Assembly: GCA_025353725.1 (NCBI GenBank)
Contig: JANXOF010000018.1
Location: forward strand, 1 to 42,608
Source of the DNA: Polyangiaceae bacterium
GTDB lineage: Bacteria; Myxococcota_A; Polyangia; Polyangiales; Polyangiaceae
Direction: 5' to 3'
Length of the DNA stretch: 42,608 nucleotides
This document shows, piece after piece, positions 26,607-34,348 of this stretch. Made by a program: the position numbers and the translations under genes. Within the stretch, counting starts at the first letter, position 1. Each line of letters opens with the position of its first letter. Below the pieces are notes generated by a model, which saw only the letters and a list, made by a program, of their open reading frames with translations, was not told the origin of the DNA and searched no databases.

Positions 26607-27024
26607 TCGTTGCCGTGTAGCGCGGCGGGCGCGCGTGCAGCCAGACAAAAGCCACAAACCGACCGGCACCCCACGATGAGATGCCGGTCGGCGTTTGGAG
26701 CGGTTAGCTCCGTGCGCGAGTCGCGCGAGCGTGCACTGTTTCTGTTTGACCCCGTCGAGGGGTTGGCGCGGCACTCCTTTCGATGAGACGACCTAAGCCC
26801 AACGGCGCAGAGGTTCGGACGGAGGCGAAGCAGGACTCGCGGCGATTCATTCGAATCGGACGAGCTGCTCGGGCTTCCGCCGGTCTTTCGCCGGCGTCGG
26901 TTTCTGACCGACAGTAGCTTAGGATTGTGCACGAAGTGCGCCGTCATCCAAAGCTCGCAACCCATCGAAATCGCGCCATGATACCGGAGCTTAGGGAGGT
27001 CTTTGGCGACCCGTGGAGGAACGA
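26607..27024. other. Divergent intergenic region rich in inverted repeats
   Basis: About 420 bases between hutH (minus) and the next gene (plus) hold no convincing gene. Besides the 10-bp hairpin listed separately there are CGATTC-ATTC-GAATCG near 26850 and GTCGGT-TTCTG-ACCGAC at 26896-26912. They may be operators for either gene. GGAGG just before 27025 is the ribosome binding site of the downstream gene. Confidence 0.45.
26659..26691 (-). terminator. Terminator-like hairpin in the hutH leader (possible attenuator)
   Basis: CCGACCGGCA (26659-26668) and TGCCGGTCGG (26682-26691) form a perfect 10-bp GC-rich stem with a 13-base loop. Read on the minus strand the stem is followed by TTTGTGGCTTTTGT, a T-rich tract that fits an intrinsic terminator. 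The hutH start is 53 bases further, so the hairpin lies in the hutH leader or ends an upstream transcript. Confidence 0.5.
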
Positions 27025-27960
27025 ATGATCCAGCCGCTACGAATGCTCGGCGCCTTGCGCTCGACTTTTCGGCGTTTCGTCGTGGAGCTGAAACCCACGC
27101 CTTCGCAGCGTGTTGTGGCGCGTGCGCGCGAGCGCCTTAGGGTGCGCCGTAGCGAAGGAGACGTGACGATCGAGAGGACATGCGCGGGCGACGGCATAGA
27201 CAGCCTCGGCGTTGGCGAGGCGGCGGTGGTCCGAACCGGGCCGGGGGTCTACGCGGGGCTGCCCACGGTCGCCGCGCGAGTGAACCTGCTCGCAGCGTTG
27301 CGCGTCGCCGCGCGTGAAGCGGTTGAAGTACACGTGGTTATCACGGACGCTTCGAGCCACCTTGGGCGCGTGGCGATCGACCTCCCGCGAAGGCTCGTGC
27401 GGAAGGCTGGGATCCAAGCGGCCGAACCTGGGGACCGATTTGGACCGCTCCACTACGTGCACTGCTTCTTCGATGAGGAAGCCTTTCTTAGCGAAGTCGC
27501 GCGCGCTGGGCTCGTCGTGGCGGCGCGGCGCGGGGCGACGTTCGTGCTCGTCGCCGAACGTGACGATTCGGTCACGCTTGCCTCAGAGCACGCCGAAGAG
27601 CACGCCGATCCGTTTTTCCGAGAACTCACGCGTGTGCTTGGCGCTGTCCGAGCCGTCGAAGCACGCCGCAAGACGGATTCGCCGCAACGGTTGGTCAGCT
27701 GGGCGCGAGCGCTCGGACGGACCCGAAAAGAACGCGGCGCTATCGGGCGCGCGCGGCTGCTTCGTGCCATCGGCTGGGTCGACGCGCTTCGATTCGGGGG
27801 ACCTCACTGCTTTCGACGCGTGCTCCTCGAACTCGCGCTCGACGCCGCAGCCGCAGAAGAAACGATCATTTTTGGGCTCGATTTAGGCCGCACGGGTCAC
27901 GTCGCGTTCGCAGGTCGTGAAGCGCAAACATTCGACGTCGCTTTCGCTATCAAGCCTTAA
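27025..27960 (+). CDS. Protein with transglutaminase-like C-terminal Cys-His-Asp arrangement
   Basis: GGAGGAACG before the ATG at 27025 fixes the start (311 residues). The C-terminal part WVDALRFGGPHCFRRVLLEL (Cys262) followed by RTGHVAFAGRE (His292) and TFDVAF (Asp304) resembles the transglutaminase-core-3/lasso-peptide B2 type papain fold, where Cys, His and Asp are catalytic. The middle part GPLHYVHCFFDEEAFLSEVARAGL recalls the end of a class I methyltransferase fold, but no SAM-binding glycine motif is seen, so a degenerate methyltransferase-like N-terminus is possible. There is no signal peptide, so it is probably cytoplasmic. Function unknown; the family calls are inference from motif spacing. 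Confidence 0.5.
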   Translation: MIQPLRMLGALRSTFRRFVVELKPTPSQRVVARARERLRVRRSEGDVTIERTCAGDGIDSLGVGEAAVVRTGPGVYAGLPTVAARVNLLAALRVAAREAVEVHVVITDASSHLGRVAIDLPRRLVRKAGIQAAEPGDRFGPLHYVHCFFDEEAFLSEVARAGLVVAARRGATFVLVAERDDSVTLASEHAEEHADPFFRELTRVLGAVRAVEARRKTDSPQRLVSWARALGRTRKERGAIGRARLLRAIGWVDALRFGGPHCFRRVLLELALDAAAAEETIIFGLDLGRTGHVAFAGREAQTFDVAFAIKP

Positions 27961-27986
27961 GCCGTCGCGGTGCCCGCGCGTTCATG

Positions 27987-28841
27987 TCACGTCATCTCTC
28001 GCCGGGCTTCCCCGTGTTTGTCGAGTGCGAAGAGGGCTTCTTCAAAATCGGCGACGCGATAGCTTGCGCCGCCAGGAGAATAAACACGTAAGAGGACTTT
28101 TCCCTCGTCGGTCGCGTCGACTCGATAGCCCGGTAGAGCGCCGCTCGAAACGCCCGCCACAAAGGCGCGGCGCGCGGACTCACGCGCGCGCGCGACAAAA
28201 GCCGCAGCCGCGCCGAGCGCCATCCCTGCGGCACTAAGCGCGCCTAACGTGAGCTTCGCCAATCGGGAATTTTCGAGCCACTCGGCAGAACGAGCCTCGA
28301 AGGCGGAATCAGGACCATGCGTAACCATCAAAGCCAGCGCAACGGCGCTAACGATGAGCGCCGCTAAGCCTACGACGAGCTCGCCGCGCTCTTCTCCCGC
28401 AAGACCCTTTTTTGCCATGTTCTGGCCCCATGAAATGGGTAGTCCAAAGAACACAAGAGTAAAGAAAAGCGCCGGCCCCCATAGCCCAATACCCAACGTT
28501 CCGCCCGCGACGAACCACCAAAACACCTTTCCAGGTGCCGCGTCTGGCCACGTCGATAGGGCCGCCGCGGACGCTGCGTTGAGGGCCGCCAGGGGAATGG
28601 AGAGAACCCAACCGACCCGCACGCGAGTCCCCGATAGCGTCCTCGGGAGCCGCAAAAGCATGGCCCACATTGCGCCGGACACGAGCGTGGGTGCGCCAAT
28701 GCAGACCACCGCCTGAAGAGGAGCTTCGGCGTTGCCCGAGCGGCTCATCACGGTCGCCGCGATGGCCGCAAGGCTTAACGCGACGGCAAAAACATTCAGA
28801 TTGCGTAGCGTCTTGAGACGCTGAAAAGGTTTCGGGATCAT
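27987..28841 (-). CDS. Multi-pass membrane protein of unknown function
   Basis: The start at 28841 (MIPKPFQRLKTLRNLNVFA) gives 284 residues; the open frame extends upstream to 29060 but that part is basic, non-hydrophobic and overlaps the divergent methyltransferase gene. There are about six membrane segments (near 18-32, 42-60, 73-90, 100-130, 145-165, 190-215). The C-terminal ~60 residues are soluble (GYRVDATDEGKVLLRVYSPGGASYRV). No family is recognised. It converges with the transglutaminase-like gene (26 bases apart) and is divergent from the next. Confidence 0.7.
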   Translation of the reverse strand: MIPKPFQRLKTLRNLNVFAVALSLAAIAATVMSRSGNAEAPLQAVVCIGAPTLVSGAMWAMLLRLPRTLSGTRVRVGWVLSIPLAALNAASAAALSTWPDAAPGKVFWWFVAGGTLGIGLWGPALFFTLVFFGLPISWGQNMAKKGLAGEERGELVVGLAALIVSAVALALMVTHGPDSAFEARSAEWLENSRLAKLTLGALSAAGMALGAAAAFVARARESARRAFVAGVSSGALPGYRVDATDEGKVLLRVYSPGGASYRVADFEEALFALDKHGEARREMT

Positions 28842-28986
28842 GCGGCGCGTCCCGAAGCCTATCCGGAACGTTGGATCGAAGCCCTCCGAGACGTTTCGAC
28901 CAAAACACGCAAAAAAACGCGAGGAGAAGCGGCCGGCGGTTGAGCACGCACGCCAATCAGGAGCACTTTTTGATAATATCCTCTCA

Positions 28987-29970
28987 ATGAAGGCGCTCTT
29001 CGCAGTCCTTACTCTCACCGCGTGTGGCATACCGAGGCCCGCAGACGTACCGGACAGCACACTCGCCCAGCTTAGCCATCAGGTGCTGCTTGCGTACGAT
29101 AACGGCGACGTTGGCCGTCTCGACACCGTATTGGCGACGAATTTCGTCCGCGTCGAGGGAGGAACGACCACGACGCGCGCGGAGGAACTGAAGGTGCCGC
29201 CGAACGCCGTATTTCCCCTCGTCGCGAAGCGCAAGTGGACAGAAGAGAGGGTGATCTCCTCGCCGGACGTTAGGATCTTCCGCGGGCTCGCGGATGAGGA
29301 ACAAGCGGGAAATGACGCGCACGGAAACTTCCACTTCCAAGGTTGGTACACGCTCATCTGGCTGCGCGAGCGGAGCGCATGGCACCTCGGCATGCTTACG
29401 TGGCAGCTCGCGGGCAACGACCAGGAGAATTCTTGGAACGCAATCTACAAAGGTCACGTCGGCTTCACCCGAACGCCGAACAAGCTGCTTGCGGCGTCCG
29501 TGGTGGGCGTGACGCCGGGTCGCGCGCTCGACGTCGCGACCGGCCAGGGCCGCAACGGCCTTTACCTCGCGTCGCTCGGCTGGAAGGTCACGGGTGTCGA
29601 CTTCTCGATGGAGGGACTGCGAGAGGCGCGCGCATACGCGAGCGCGAAAAATCTCGATTTCGACCCGGTCTATGCGGACCTCGCGACTTACGACTTCGGT
29701 ATCGACACGTGGAATTTGGTCGACATGATTTACACGCCGGATCATCCCGAGTGGGTCGAGAGAATCAAACCGAGCATCAAGCGCGGCGGCCTCTTCGTTC
29801 TCGAATTTTTTGCACGCGCATCCAACGAGCCGACCGGCGGCACTGACCTGGCGGCACTCGACCGGGCCTTCGCGGGGTGGGACATCAAAACGCACGAGGT
29901 CGTCGACGACGTGCCCGATTGGGCGCAGAGCCGCGCGAAGCTCGTTCGGTTTGTGGCAAAAAGGCCCTAG
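28987..29970 (+). CDS. Lipobox protein: NTF2-like domain fused to SAM-dependent methyltransferase
   Basis: The start at 28987 (MKALFAVLTLTAC) gives 327 residues and a short signal with perfect lipobox LTAC (Cys13). Residues about 22-145 look like a DUF4440/SnoaL NTF2-like domain (LLAYDNGDVGRLDTVLATNFVRV, then WHLGMLTWQLAG). Residues about 160-327 are a class I methyltransferase with motif I LDVATGQGRNG (181-191), VTGVDFS (201-207) and IKPSIKRGGLFVLEFF. SAM is cytoplasmic, so an exported methyltransferase is puzzling. Either the N-terminus is a membrane tether, a pseudo-signal, or the enzyme is a binding protein. A TTTTTGATAATAT stretch at 28967-28979 could be a -10 giving a very short leader. 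An upstream start at 28840 would overlap the divergent gene. Confidence 0.75.
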   Translation: MKALFAVLTLTACGIPRPADVPDSTLAQLSHQVLLAYDNGDVGRLDTVLATNFVRVEGGTTTTRAEELKVPPNAVFPLVAKRKWTEERVISSPDVRIFRGLADEEQAGNDAHGNFHFQGWYTLIWLRERSAWHLGMLTWQLAGNDQENSWNAIYKGHVGFTRTPNKLLAASVVGVTPGRALDVATGQGRNGLYLASLGWKVTGVDFSMEGLREARAYASAKNLDFDPVYADLATYDFGIDTWNLVDMIYTPDHPEWVERIKPSIKRGGLFVLEFFARASNEPTGGTDLAALDRAFAGWDIKTHEVVDDVPDWAQSRAKLVRFVAKRP

Positions 29971-30018
29971 CCTCACACCCACTTGCCCGACACATCGTCC
30001 GAGGTAGCGATGGAAGCC

Positions 30019-30648
30019 TCAGGGGGTTGGTGCCGGCTTCGGAAACGCGCGGCCGATATCATTCAGAGTCACCTCCACCATGTGCGCCTGCTTTTCGCGC
30101 AGCGACTTCGACGAGAGGAGCAAGCTCGAAAGGCCCGAGAATTCGACCAAAAAGCTATATACGACGTTCGCTTGACCGGGGTTGGGACCCGGCCGCACGA
30201 GCGTACTCGCGACGGCTTTCACGCCCATCGTGTTGGTCGAGAGCTTCATTTCTCGGCCTGGCCCGCTGTCAACATCGTAGCCAAGCATTCCGTAGCCCAA
30301 AGTGCGCGTCTCGAGTTCGATCTTCCATCGCGTGTGACCATCTTCGCCTTTGCGCTTCTCGAGCACCTTCAATCGCGCGAGATCCGTAAGCGTCTGCGGC
30401 AGGGCGCCTACGTCCGAGAGGCGTGCCCATACGGCATCGGGCGTGCCGTCGACGGTGACTTCGCCTTGCACCCAGCGAGGGTCTTTCGCGTCTCGCCACC
30501 AGCGCGTGCTCTGCCCGCCGCCGTCGGCGGAAGCGGGGCTCGGCGTGATTGCGGCCGTCGCCACGAAAACGAGAACGGACAGCAGCGCGAAGCTCGCGTG
30601 ACGGGTGGCACCAAACGAATGGGCGAGGCGAGAAGTGACGTCCAACAT
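30019..30648 (-). CDS. Exported SRPBCC (START/polyketide-cyclase-like) protein
   Basis: The start at 30648 (MLDVTSRLAHSFG) gives 209 residues with a hydrophobic signal (SFALLSVLVFVATAAI) and likely cleavage after PASA. The mature domain has the SRPBCC pattern: PRWVQGEVTVDGTPDAVWARLSDVGALPQ at the front, then alternating strands (HTRWKIELETRTLGY, ANVVYSFLVEFSG) and a C-terminal helix (SLREKQAHMVEVTLNDIGRAF). Such domains form a lipid- or hydrophobic-ligand-binding cavity; in the periplasm a lipid carrier role is possible. The last helix seems conventional in length. It converges with the methyltransferase gene. The frame upstream to 30795 lacks support. Confidence 0.75.
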   Translation of the reverse strand: MLDVTSRLAHSFGATRHASFALLSVLVFVATAAITPSPASADGGGQSTRWWRDAKDPRWVQGEVTVDGTPDAVWARLSDVGALPQTLTDLARLKVLEKRKGEDGHTRWKIELETRTLGYGMLGYDVDSGPGREMKLSTNTMGVKAVASTLVRPGPNPGQANVVYSFLVEFSGLSSLLLSSKSLREKQAHMVEVTLNDIGRAFPKPAPTP

Positions 30649-31127
30649 GGCATGCCCCAATTTCAACAGCGAAAGCGAACGCGCGCACGAGCGAAGCCGA
30701 CGTGAGATGCGCGCAGAGCCGACCCGGAGGCACGCGGCGCAAACATTTTCCTCTGGGGCTACGAATCGCACACGAGCCGCATCGAGGCGAGCCATTGTCT
30801 CCTGGGGTCGCGCTTCGCCTCGAAAGGCATCACGTCATCTAGAGCCCCTGGGCTGCGCGTTAGCCAACGCGCCACCGAGCACACGCAACCCTGGGTTCCG
30901 GCGAGGTGCATCAGGTTGTCGGAACCTGTCGAGGAAGGTCGGGGCGACGCCGCAAACACTTCCGGCTCAAAGCCGTGCCCACGAAGGAGGTCGCGCCAGT
31001 GCGGTCGACGTGCGTGCTTCGAGCATCGATTCCGAGAGCACTGACCGTCCGTAGGCGCTCAACCGCGGGACCGCCGCATCGTGCCTGATCTTGACGCTCG
31101 GCGCGATCCGACCGAACGAGTGGCTCG
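30649..31127. other. Long interval without a confident gene
   Basis: About 480 bases. A minus-strand frame at 30759-30959 (GTG start) has coding-like residues (SDNLMHLAGTQGCVCSVARW) and open sequence continues in a different frame further upstream (AYGRSVLSESMLEARTSTAL), which may be a frameshifted relic. A small hairpin, CAGGTT-GTCGG-AACCTG, lies at 30912-30928. Part must be the promoter of the biotin carrier gene at 31128. Nothing here reaches gene status. Confidence 0.35.
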
Positions 31128-31673
31128 ATGCGTTATTTCGTGAATCTGGAGGATTCCCAAACGGGCGCCATAGCCGCGTCGGATGGGGTGGCGCCCGTCG
31201 TCCCGATCGTCGTCGACCTTACGGAGCTGCCGTCCGGGGCGCTCGAAGTCTCGGTCGACGGAAAACGCGTCGCCGTCGACGTTGTGTCGATCGGCGGTAC
31301 GCTGTCTGTCCGCGTGGCGGGCCGAATGGTCGATCTCACGACGGAAGGTTCACTGCCAGAGCTCGGCGCCGTCGCGAGCGGGCATCGCTCTTATGTTCGC
31401 GTCGAGAGCGAGCGGCAGCGCGCAGCCGCGGCGGCAAAAAGTACGGACCGAGGCTCAAGTGACAAGATCGTCAAGTCGCCGATGCCCGGCCGCGTCATTC
31501 GCCTCCACGTAGCCGCAAACGATGACGTTGTGGCAGGCCAAACGCTTTGCGTCATCGAAGCGATGAAGATGGAAAACGAAGTGAAGGCCAAGGCGGCTTG
31601 TACCGTCGCAACCGTTCACGTCACGGAGGGTGCGACGGTGGAGGTCAACGGGAAGCTCTTTACGCTCGCCTAG
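31128..31673 (+). CDS. Biotin carboxyl carrier protein (stand-alone)
   Basis: The 181-residue product ends in a biotinyl domain (about 110-181) with KSPMPGRVIRLHV and the biotinylation motif EAMKMEN (Lys147). The N-terminal ~95 residues form a beta-rich region (DLTELPSGALEVSVDGKRVAVDV, LSVRVAGRMVDL) typical of acyl-CoA carboxylase alpha-subunit linkers, followed by an Ala/Glu-rich linker. It would carry CO2 between biotin carboxylase and carboxyltransferase. No carboxylase subunits are adjacent, so its partner (acetyl-, propionyl- or other acyl-CoA carboxylase, or a sodium pump) is unknown. The stop codon lies in a duplicated 29-base block. Confidence 0.92.
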   Translation: MRYFVNLEDSQTGAIAASDGVAPVVPIVVDLTELPSGALEVSVDGKRVAVDVVSIGGTLSVRVAGRMVDLTTEGSLPELGAVASGHRSYVRVESERQRAAAAAKSTDRGSSDKIVKSPMPGRVIRLHVAANDDVVAGQTLCVIEAMKMENEVKAKAACTVATVHVTEGATVEVNGKLFTLA

Positions 31674-31719
31674 GTCAAGCGAAGCGCAAAACGCTCGCCT
31701 AGGTCAAGCGAAGCGCAAA
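31662..31719. repeat. Perfect 29-base tandem duplication spanning a gene's end
   Basis: Bases 31662-31690 and 31691-31719 are identical. The unit starts with the codons for Thr-Leu-Ala and the stop of the biotin carrier gene. CGCTCGCCT in the second copy (31692-31700) can also pair with AGGCGAGCG at 31724-31732, but no T tract follows. Confidence 0.92.
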
Positions 31720-31764
31720 AAAGAGGCGAGCGCCCGCCGCGTGCGCACATGCTAGGACCTTACG

Positions 31765-32580
31765 GTGTCGACGACGACGACGACGAAGCCTCTTTCTCCC
31801 TCCGAATCGCGCGCAGCCGCCGCGTCGTCCTGGCGCGTCGCGCTCGGGGGCATCGCCATTTTCGGAGCCACGCGACTTGCCGCGATCGTTCTGGAGAGCA
31901 CGTCGATGCCATCCGCGGTCGCGCAGGCGGTGGTCGCCGAGTGGGGCGGCGGGCGACTGGGTGTGGCGTGGAGCGACCCAAACGCTCCGCTACCCACCGT
32001 AGCGACCATAGGGCGCCGCGCGGGCGTCGGGGCCGTGATAGGCGTGGTCGCCGCCGGCATGGTGGTCGCCTTCCTGGCGTCGACCGAGGCTGTCATTCTC
32101 GAGCGATCCGCGCTGTCTGCGAGCGCTCTCGTCGTCGCGCTTGTGACCGCCGGTCTCTACGCCATGCGGGACGAGCTTTTGCTTCACGGGTTGGTGCTCC
32201 GCGCGCTTGTCACCGTCCCGTCGCCCGGTCTCAGGGTCCTTGCGTGTGGGATGACATCCGCGGCCGCGGCTTTTGGAGAACTCGGCACGTCGTCGCCGCG
32301 CGCTGTCGTCGTACAAGGAATGCTCGGACTCGTCTTTGGCGCCCTTTGGGTGCGCGATCGCGGCGCGTGGGCGGCATGGGGGGCGCACTCGGCCTGGCTC
32401 TTCACGAGCAGCCTTCTCATGCAGGGCGGAGTTGCCGAATCACGCGTGGCCTCGAGCACCTGGGGAGGAGCCGATGCGGGACCGCTCGGCGGCTCGGCGG
32501 CCATCGTGGCTCTCCTCCCGCTCGCGGTCGGTGCGCTGCTCGGCGTAACGAGAGGCGCGCGTCAGAACCACACGGACTGA
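31765..32580 (+). CDS. CPBP-like intramembrane protein (Abi/CAAX-protease superfamily candidate)
   Basis: The 271-residue product starts at GTG and has about seven hydrophobic segments. The segment MRDELLLHGLVLRALV resembles motif 1 of CPBP (EExxxR), with Asp replacing the first Glu. AFGELGTSSPRAVVVQGMLGLVFG lies in the position of motif 2, and GAHSAWLF provides a His as in motif 3 (HxxxN/D). CPBP members are glutamate-type intramembrane proteases, some processing bacteriocins or prenylated proteins. Because the first Glu is Asp and motif 2 is weak, activity is uncertain. The (ACG)n-encoded poly-Thr start (MSTTTTTK) is odd. It stands between the biotin carrier and TPR genes, all on the plus strand. 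Confidence 0.6.
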   Translation: MSTTTTTKPLSPSESRAAAASSWRVALGGIAIFGATRLAAIVLESTSMPSAVAQAVVAEWGGGRLGVAWSDPNAPLPTVATIGRRAGVGAVIGVVAAGMVVAFLASTEAVILERSALSASALVVALVTAGLYAMRDELLLHGLVLRALVTVPSPGLRVLACGMTSAAAAFGELGTSSPRAVVVQGMLGLVFGALWVRDRGAWAAWGAHSAWLFTSSLLMQGGVAESRVASSTWGGADAGPLGGSAAIVALLPLAVGALLGVTRGARQNHTD

Positions 32581-32655
32581 CCGAAACTTACAACATGGCC
32601 CGAACGCGCGGGAATTCGCCCGACGCAGGCGCCGTCGTGTACGCTTGGCCGTGCA

Positions 32656-34317
32656 ATGAGTGGCGAGGGTAAAGCCCCATTCGACTTCTCTGACACGCCA
32701 GGAAAGTCGCCGTTGGAGGCGCGCCACATCGAGAGCGGAGCGCCCCCGGCGCAGGTCGCGGTGAATGGCCCGACGTCGCGCGTGACGCAACCGGCTACAT
32801 CGTTGGGTCCTCAGGGCGCGGGGGGCGCGCACGACGACGCCAATGAGGATTTTCTGTTTCATCTCTATCGAGGCAGCGAGTTACTTCAAGACAACCGTGC
32901 CGAGGAAGCCCAGGAGGAACTCGAGCGCGCCCTTCGGCTTCAGCCGCATGACGCGAAGGGCCAGGATCTGCTCGCGGTCGTCTACTTCAGGCTCGGACAG
33001 TACGCGCGCGCGCTTTCCATCTACGAACAGCTCCGTCAGGCAAACCCGCGCGACCCCGCGCTCTTATTGAATCTTGCGCTCTGCTACCTAAAGTCGGGCG
33101 AACCCGCGTTCGCGCGCCGCGACCTTGAGCTGCTCATCACGGCCAATCCGAAGCACGCACGCGCATGGGGCTACCTAGGGCTTGCGTGCGAACGACTCGG
33201 TGCGTTCGCGGACGCGCAGCACGCGTTCGAGCAAGGCGGCCACGAGCCCATGGCGCGACGGGTCAAAGCGCGGCGTGACTCAGAAACCGTATCCTCCGCG
33301 GCGGCAGACGCGAGAGGCACCTCAGAGTTCGAGGAGCTCGATGAGGGGGAACGGACCTTCGACCTCGCGCTTCATCTCGCTCCCGCTTTGCGACGGGACT
33401 ACGCGCGGGACGCGCCTGCAGCGGTTCTCCCGCGAATCGGCCCTTCAGCGGGTACGCCCCAGCATCGACCGACGTTGATGGTAGGCGTCGCCCCGCACCA
33501 CGAAGGCGTAGGATTCGAGGCGCTCAATCGAATGCCTTCGCACCGTGCTCCGCCGCCGTTTTCAAGCGAGCCGGCGAATCCGAGCGCACTTGTTCCGGCG
33601 GCCGCGCGAGCCCCAAAAACGCTCCCACCGCCGCCCGTATGGCGGGCAAGCGCCGTTCCTCCCGCAGCGCGCACGCCTTCGGTCGGACCACCATCCCCTT
33701 CCCCGAAGCTTGTTTTTCCTCCTCCCGGGGGGGTCACGCTTCACCCGTCGGGCGTGGCGCTCGTCTGTGTTGCGACCGCCACCGACGCGGGATTCGTGGC
33801 CCGACTCGAAGCGCTCCGGGCCGCGTCGAGTTCTCTCTCAGTCCAACGCCTCGAGCGCCAGCTCAACGGCCAGTCAACCGGCGAATCACTTGGCGGCCTA
33901 AGTAGCCCGCTCGTCAGCATCACGGGCGACGGGTCGCTGGTACTCGCCCCGCGCCCTGGGCGTTCGCTCATTTTATGGCCGCTCGTGGCCGACACGCTCT
34001 TCGTTCGCGAGAGCCTCGTGTTCGGCTTCGACCGAAAACTCACCTTTGAGAACGGTCGACTCGCGACCGACGCGGAAGGCGAGTTCGCCGCCGTGGTACA
34101 GCTGCGCGGCACCGGCATCGTCCTGCTCGATCTCGTGCGGGAGTGTCTCACGCTCGAAGTGTCCGCCGCGCGGAGCCTGCGTGTTCGAAAAGACGCCGTG
34201 GTAGGGTGGTACGGCCGCCTCGTTCCGCGCGCACTCGGGCCGAGCGAGGCTCCGTGCGGTCAACGCGGACTCCTAAGCTTTTCAGGAGAAGGCGGCGTCC
34301 TCGTTGCGAGTGCGTGA
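32656..34317 (+). CDS. TPR protein with C-terminal AIM24-like domain
   Basis: The 553-residue protein has no signal peptide. An N-terminal Gly/Pro-rich stretch (1-55) is followed by TPRs (about 65-195: LYRGSELLQDNRAEEAQEELERALRLQP, VYFRLGQYARALSIYEQLRQANP, AWGYLGLACERLGAFADAQHAF). A long Pro/Ala-rich linker (about 250-370) leads to a beta-rich domain (about 390-553) with GDGSLVLAPRPGRSLILWP, VVQLRGTGIVLLDL and VRKDAVVGWYGRL, the pattern of AIM24/TIGR00266 proteins. AIM24 domains are trimeric beta-helix folds of unknown role. The TPR-AIM24 fusion suggests a cytoplasmic assembly scaffold. The poly-Pro linker and GC-rich codons match neighbours. Confidence 0.75.
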   Translation: MSGEGKAPFDFSDTPGKSPLEARHIESGAPPAQVAVNGPTSRVTQPATSLGPQGAGGAHDDANEDFLFHLYRGSELLQDNRAEEAQEELERALRLQPHDAKGQDLLAVVYFRLGQYARALSIYEQLRQANPRDPALLLNLALCYLKSGEPAFARRDLELLITANPKHARAWGYLGLACERLGAFADAQHAFEQGGHEPMARRVKARRDSETVSSAAADARGTSEFEELDEGERTFDLALHLAPALRRDYARDAPAAVLPRIGPSAGTPQHRPTLMVGVAPHHEGVGFEALNRMPSHRAPPPFSSEPANPSALVPAAARAPKTLPPPPVWRASAVPPAARTPSVGPPSPSPKLVFPPPGGVTLHPSGVALVCVATATDAGFVARLEALRAASSSLSVQRLERQLNGQSTGESLGGLSSPLVSITGDGSLVLAPRPGRSLILWPLVADTLFVRESLVFGFDRKLTFENGRLATDAEGEFAAVVQLRGTGIVLLDLVRECLTLEVSAARSLRVRKDAVVGWYGRLVPRALGPSEAPCGQRGLLSFSGEGGVLVASA

Positions 34318-34348
34318 CGCGCGCTTGCCGAAAGGTTAGACCCGCACG

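Noticed and set aside
24897-26786. 629-codon plus-strand open frame opposite hutH
   Set aside because: It is Arg/His-rich, has no recognisable domain and mirrors a clear hutH on the other strand; long antisense frames are expected at this GC content.
26603-26965. 120-codon minus-strand frame upstream of hutH
   Set aside because: Composition is Arg/Ser-rich without domain, and it spans the leader hairpin and other inverted repeats; treated as non-coding.
30931-30945. GAGGAAGGTCGGGGC resembling the 5' P4 core of RNase P RNA
   Set aside because: The matching 3' element is missing and the interval is too short before the next gene.
31692-31732. Possible terminator after the biotin carrier gene
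   Set aside because: The CGCTCGCCT/AGGCGAGCG pairing has a 23-base loop and no T tract.
31749-32672. 307-codon plus-strand frame overlapping the CPBP-like gene
   Set aside because: Arg-rich shadow in another frame; the CPBP-like frame has clear membrane segments.
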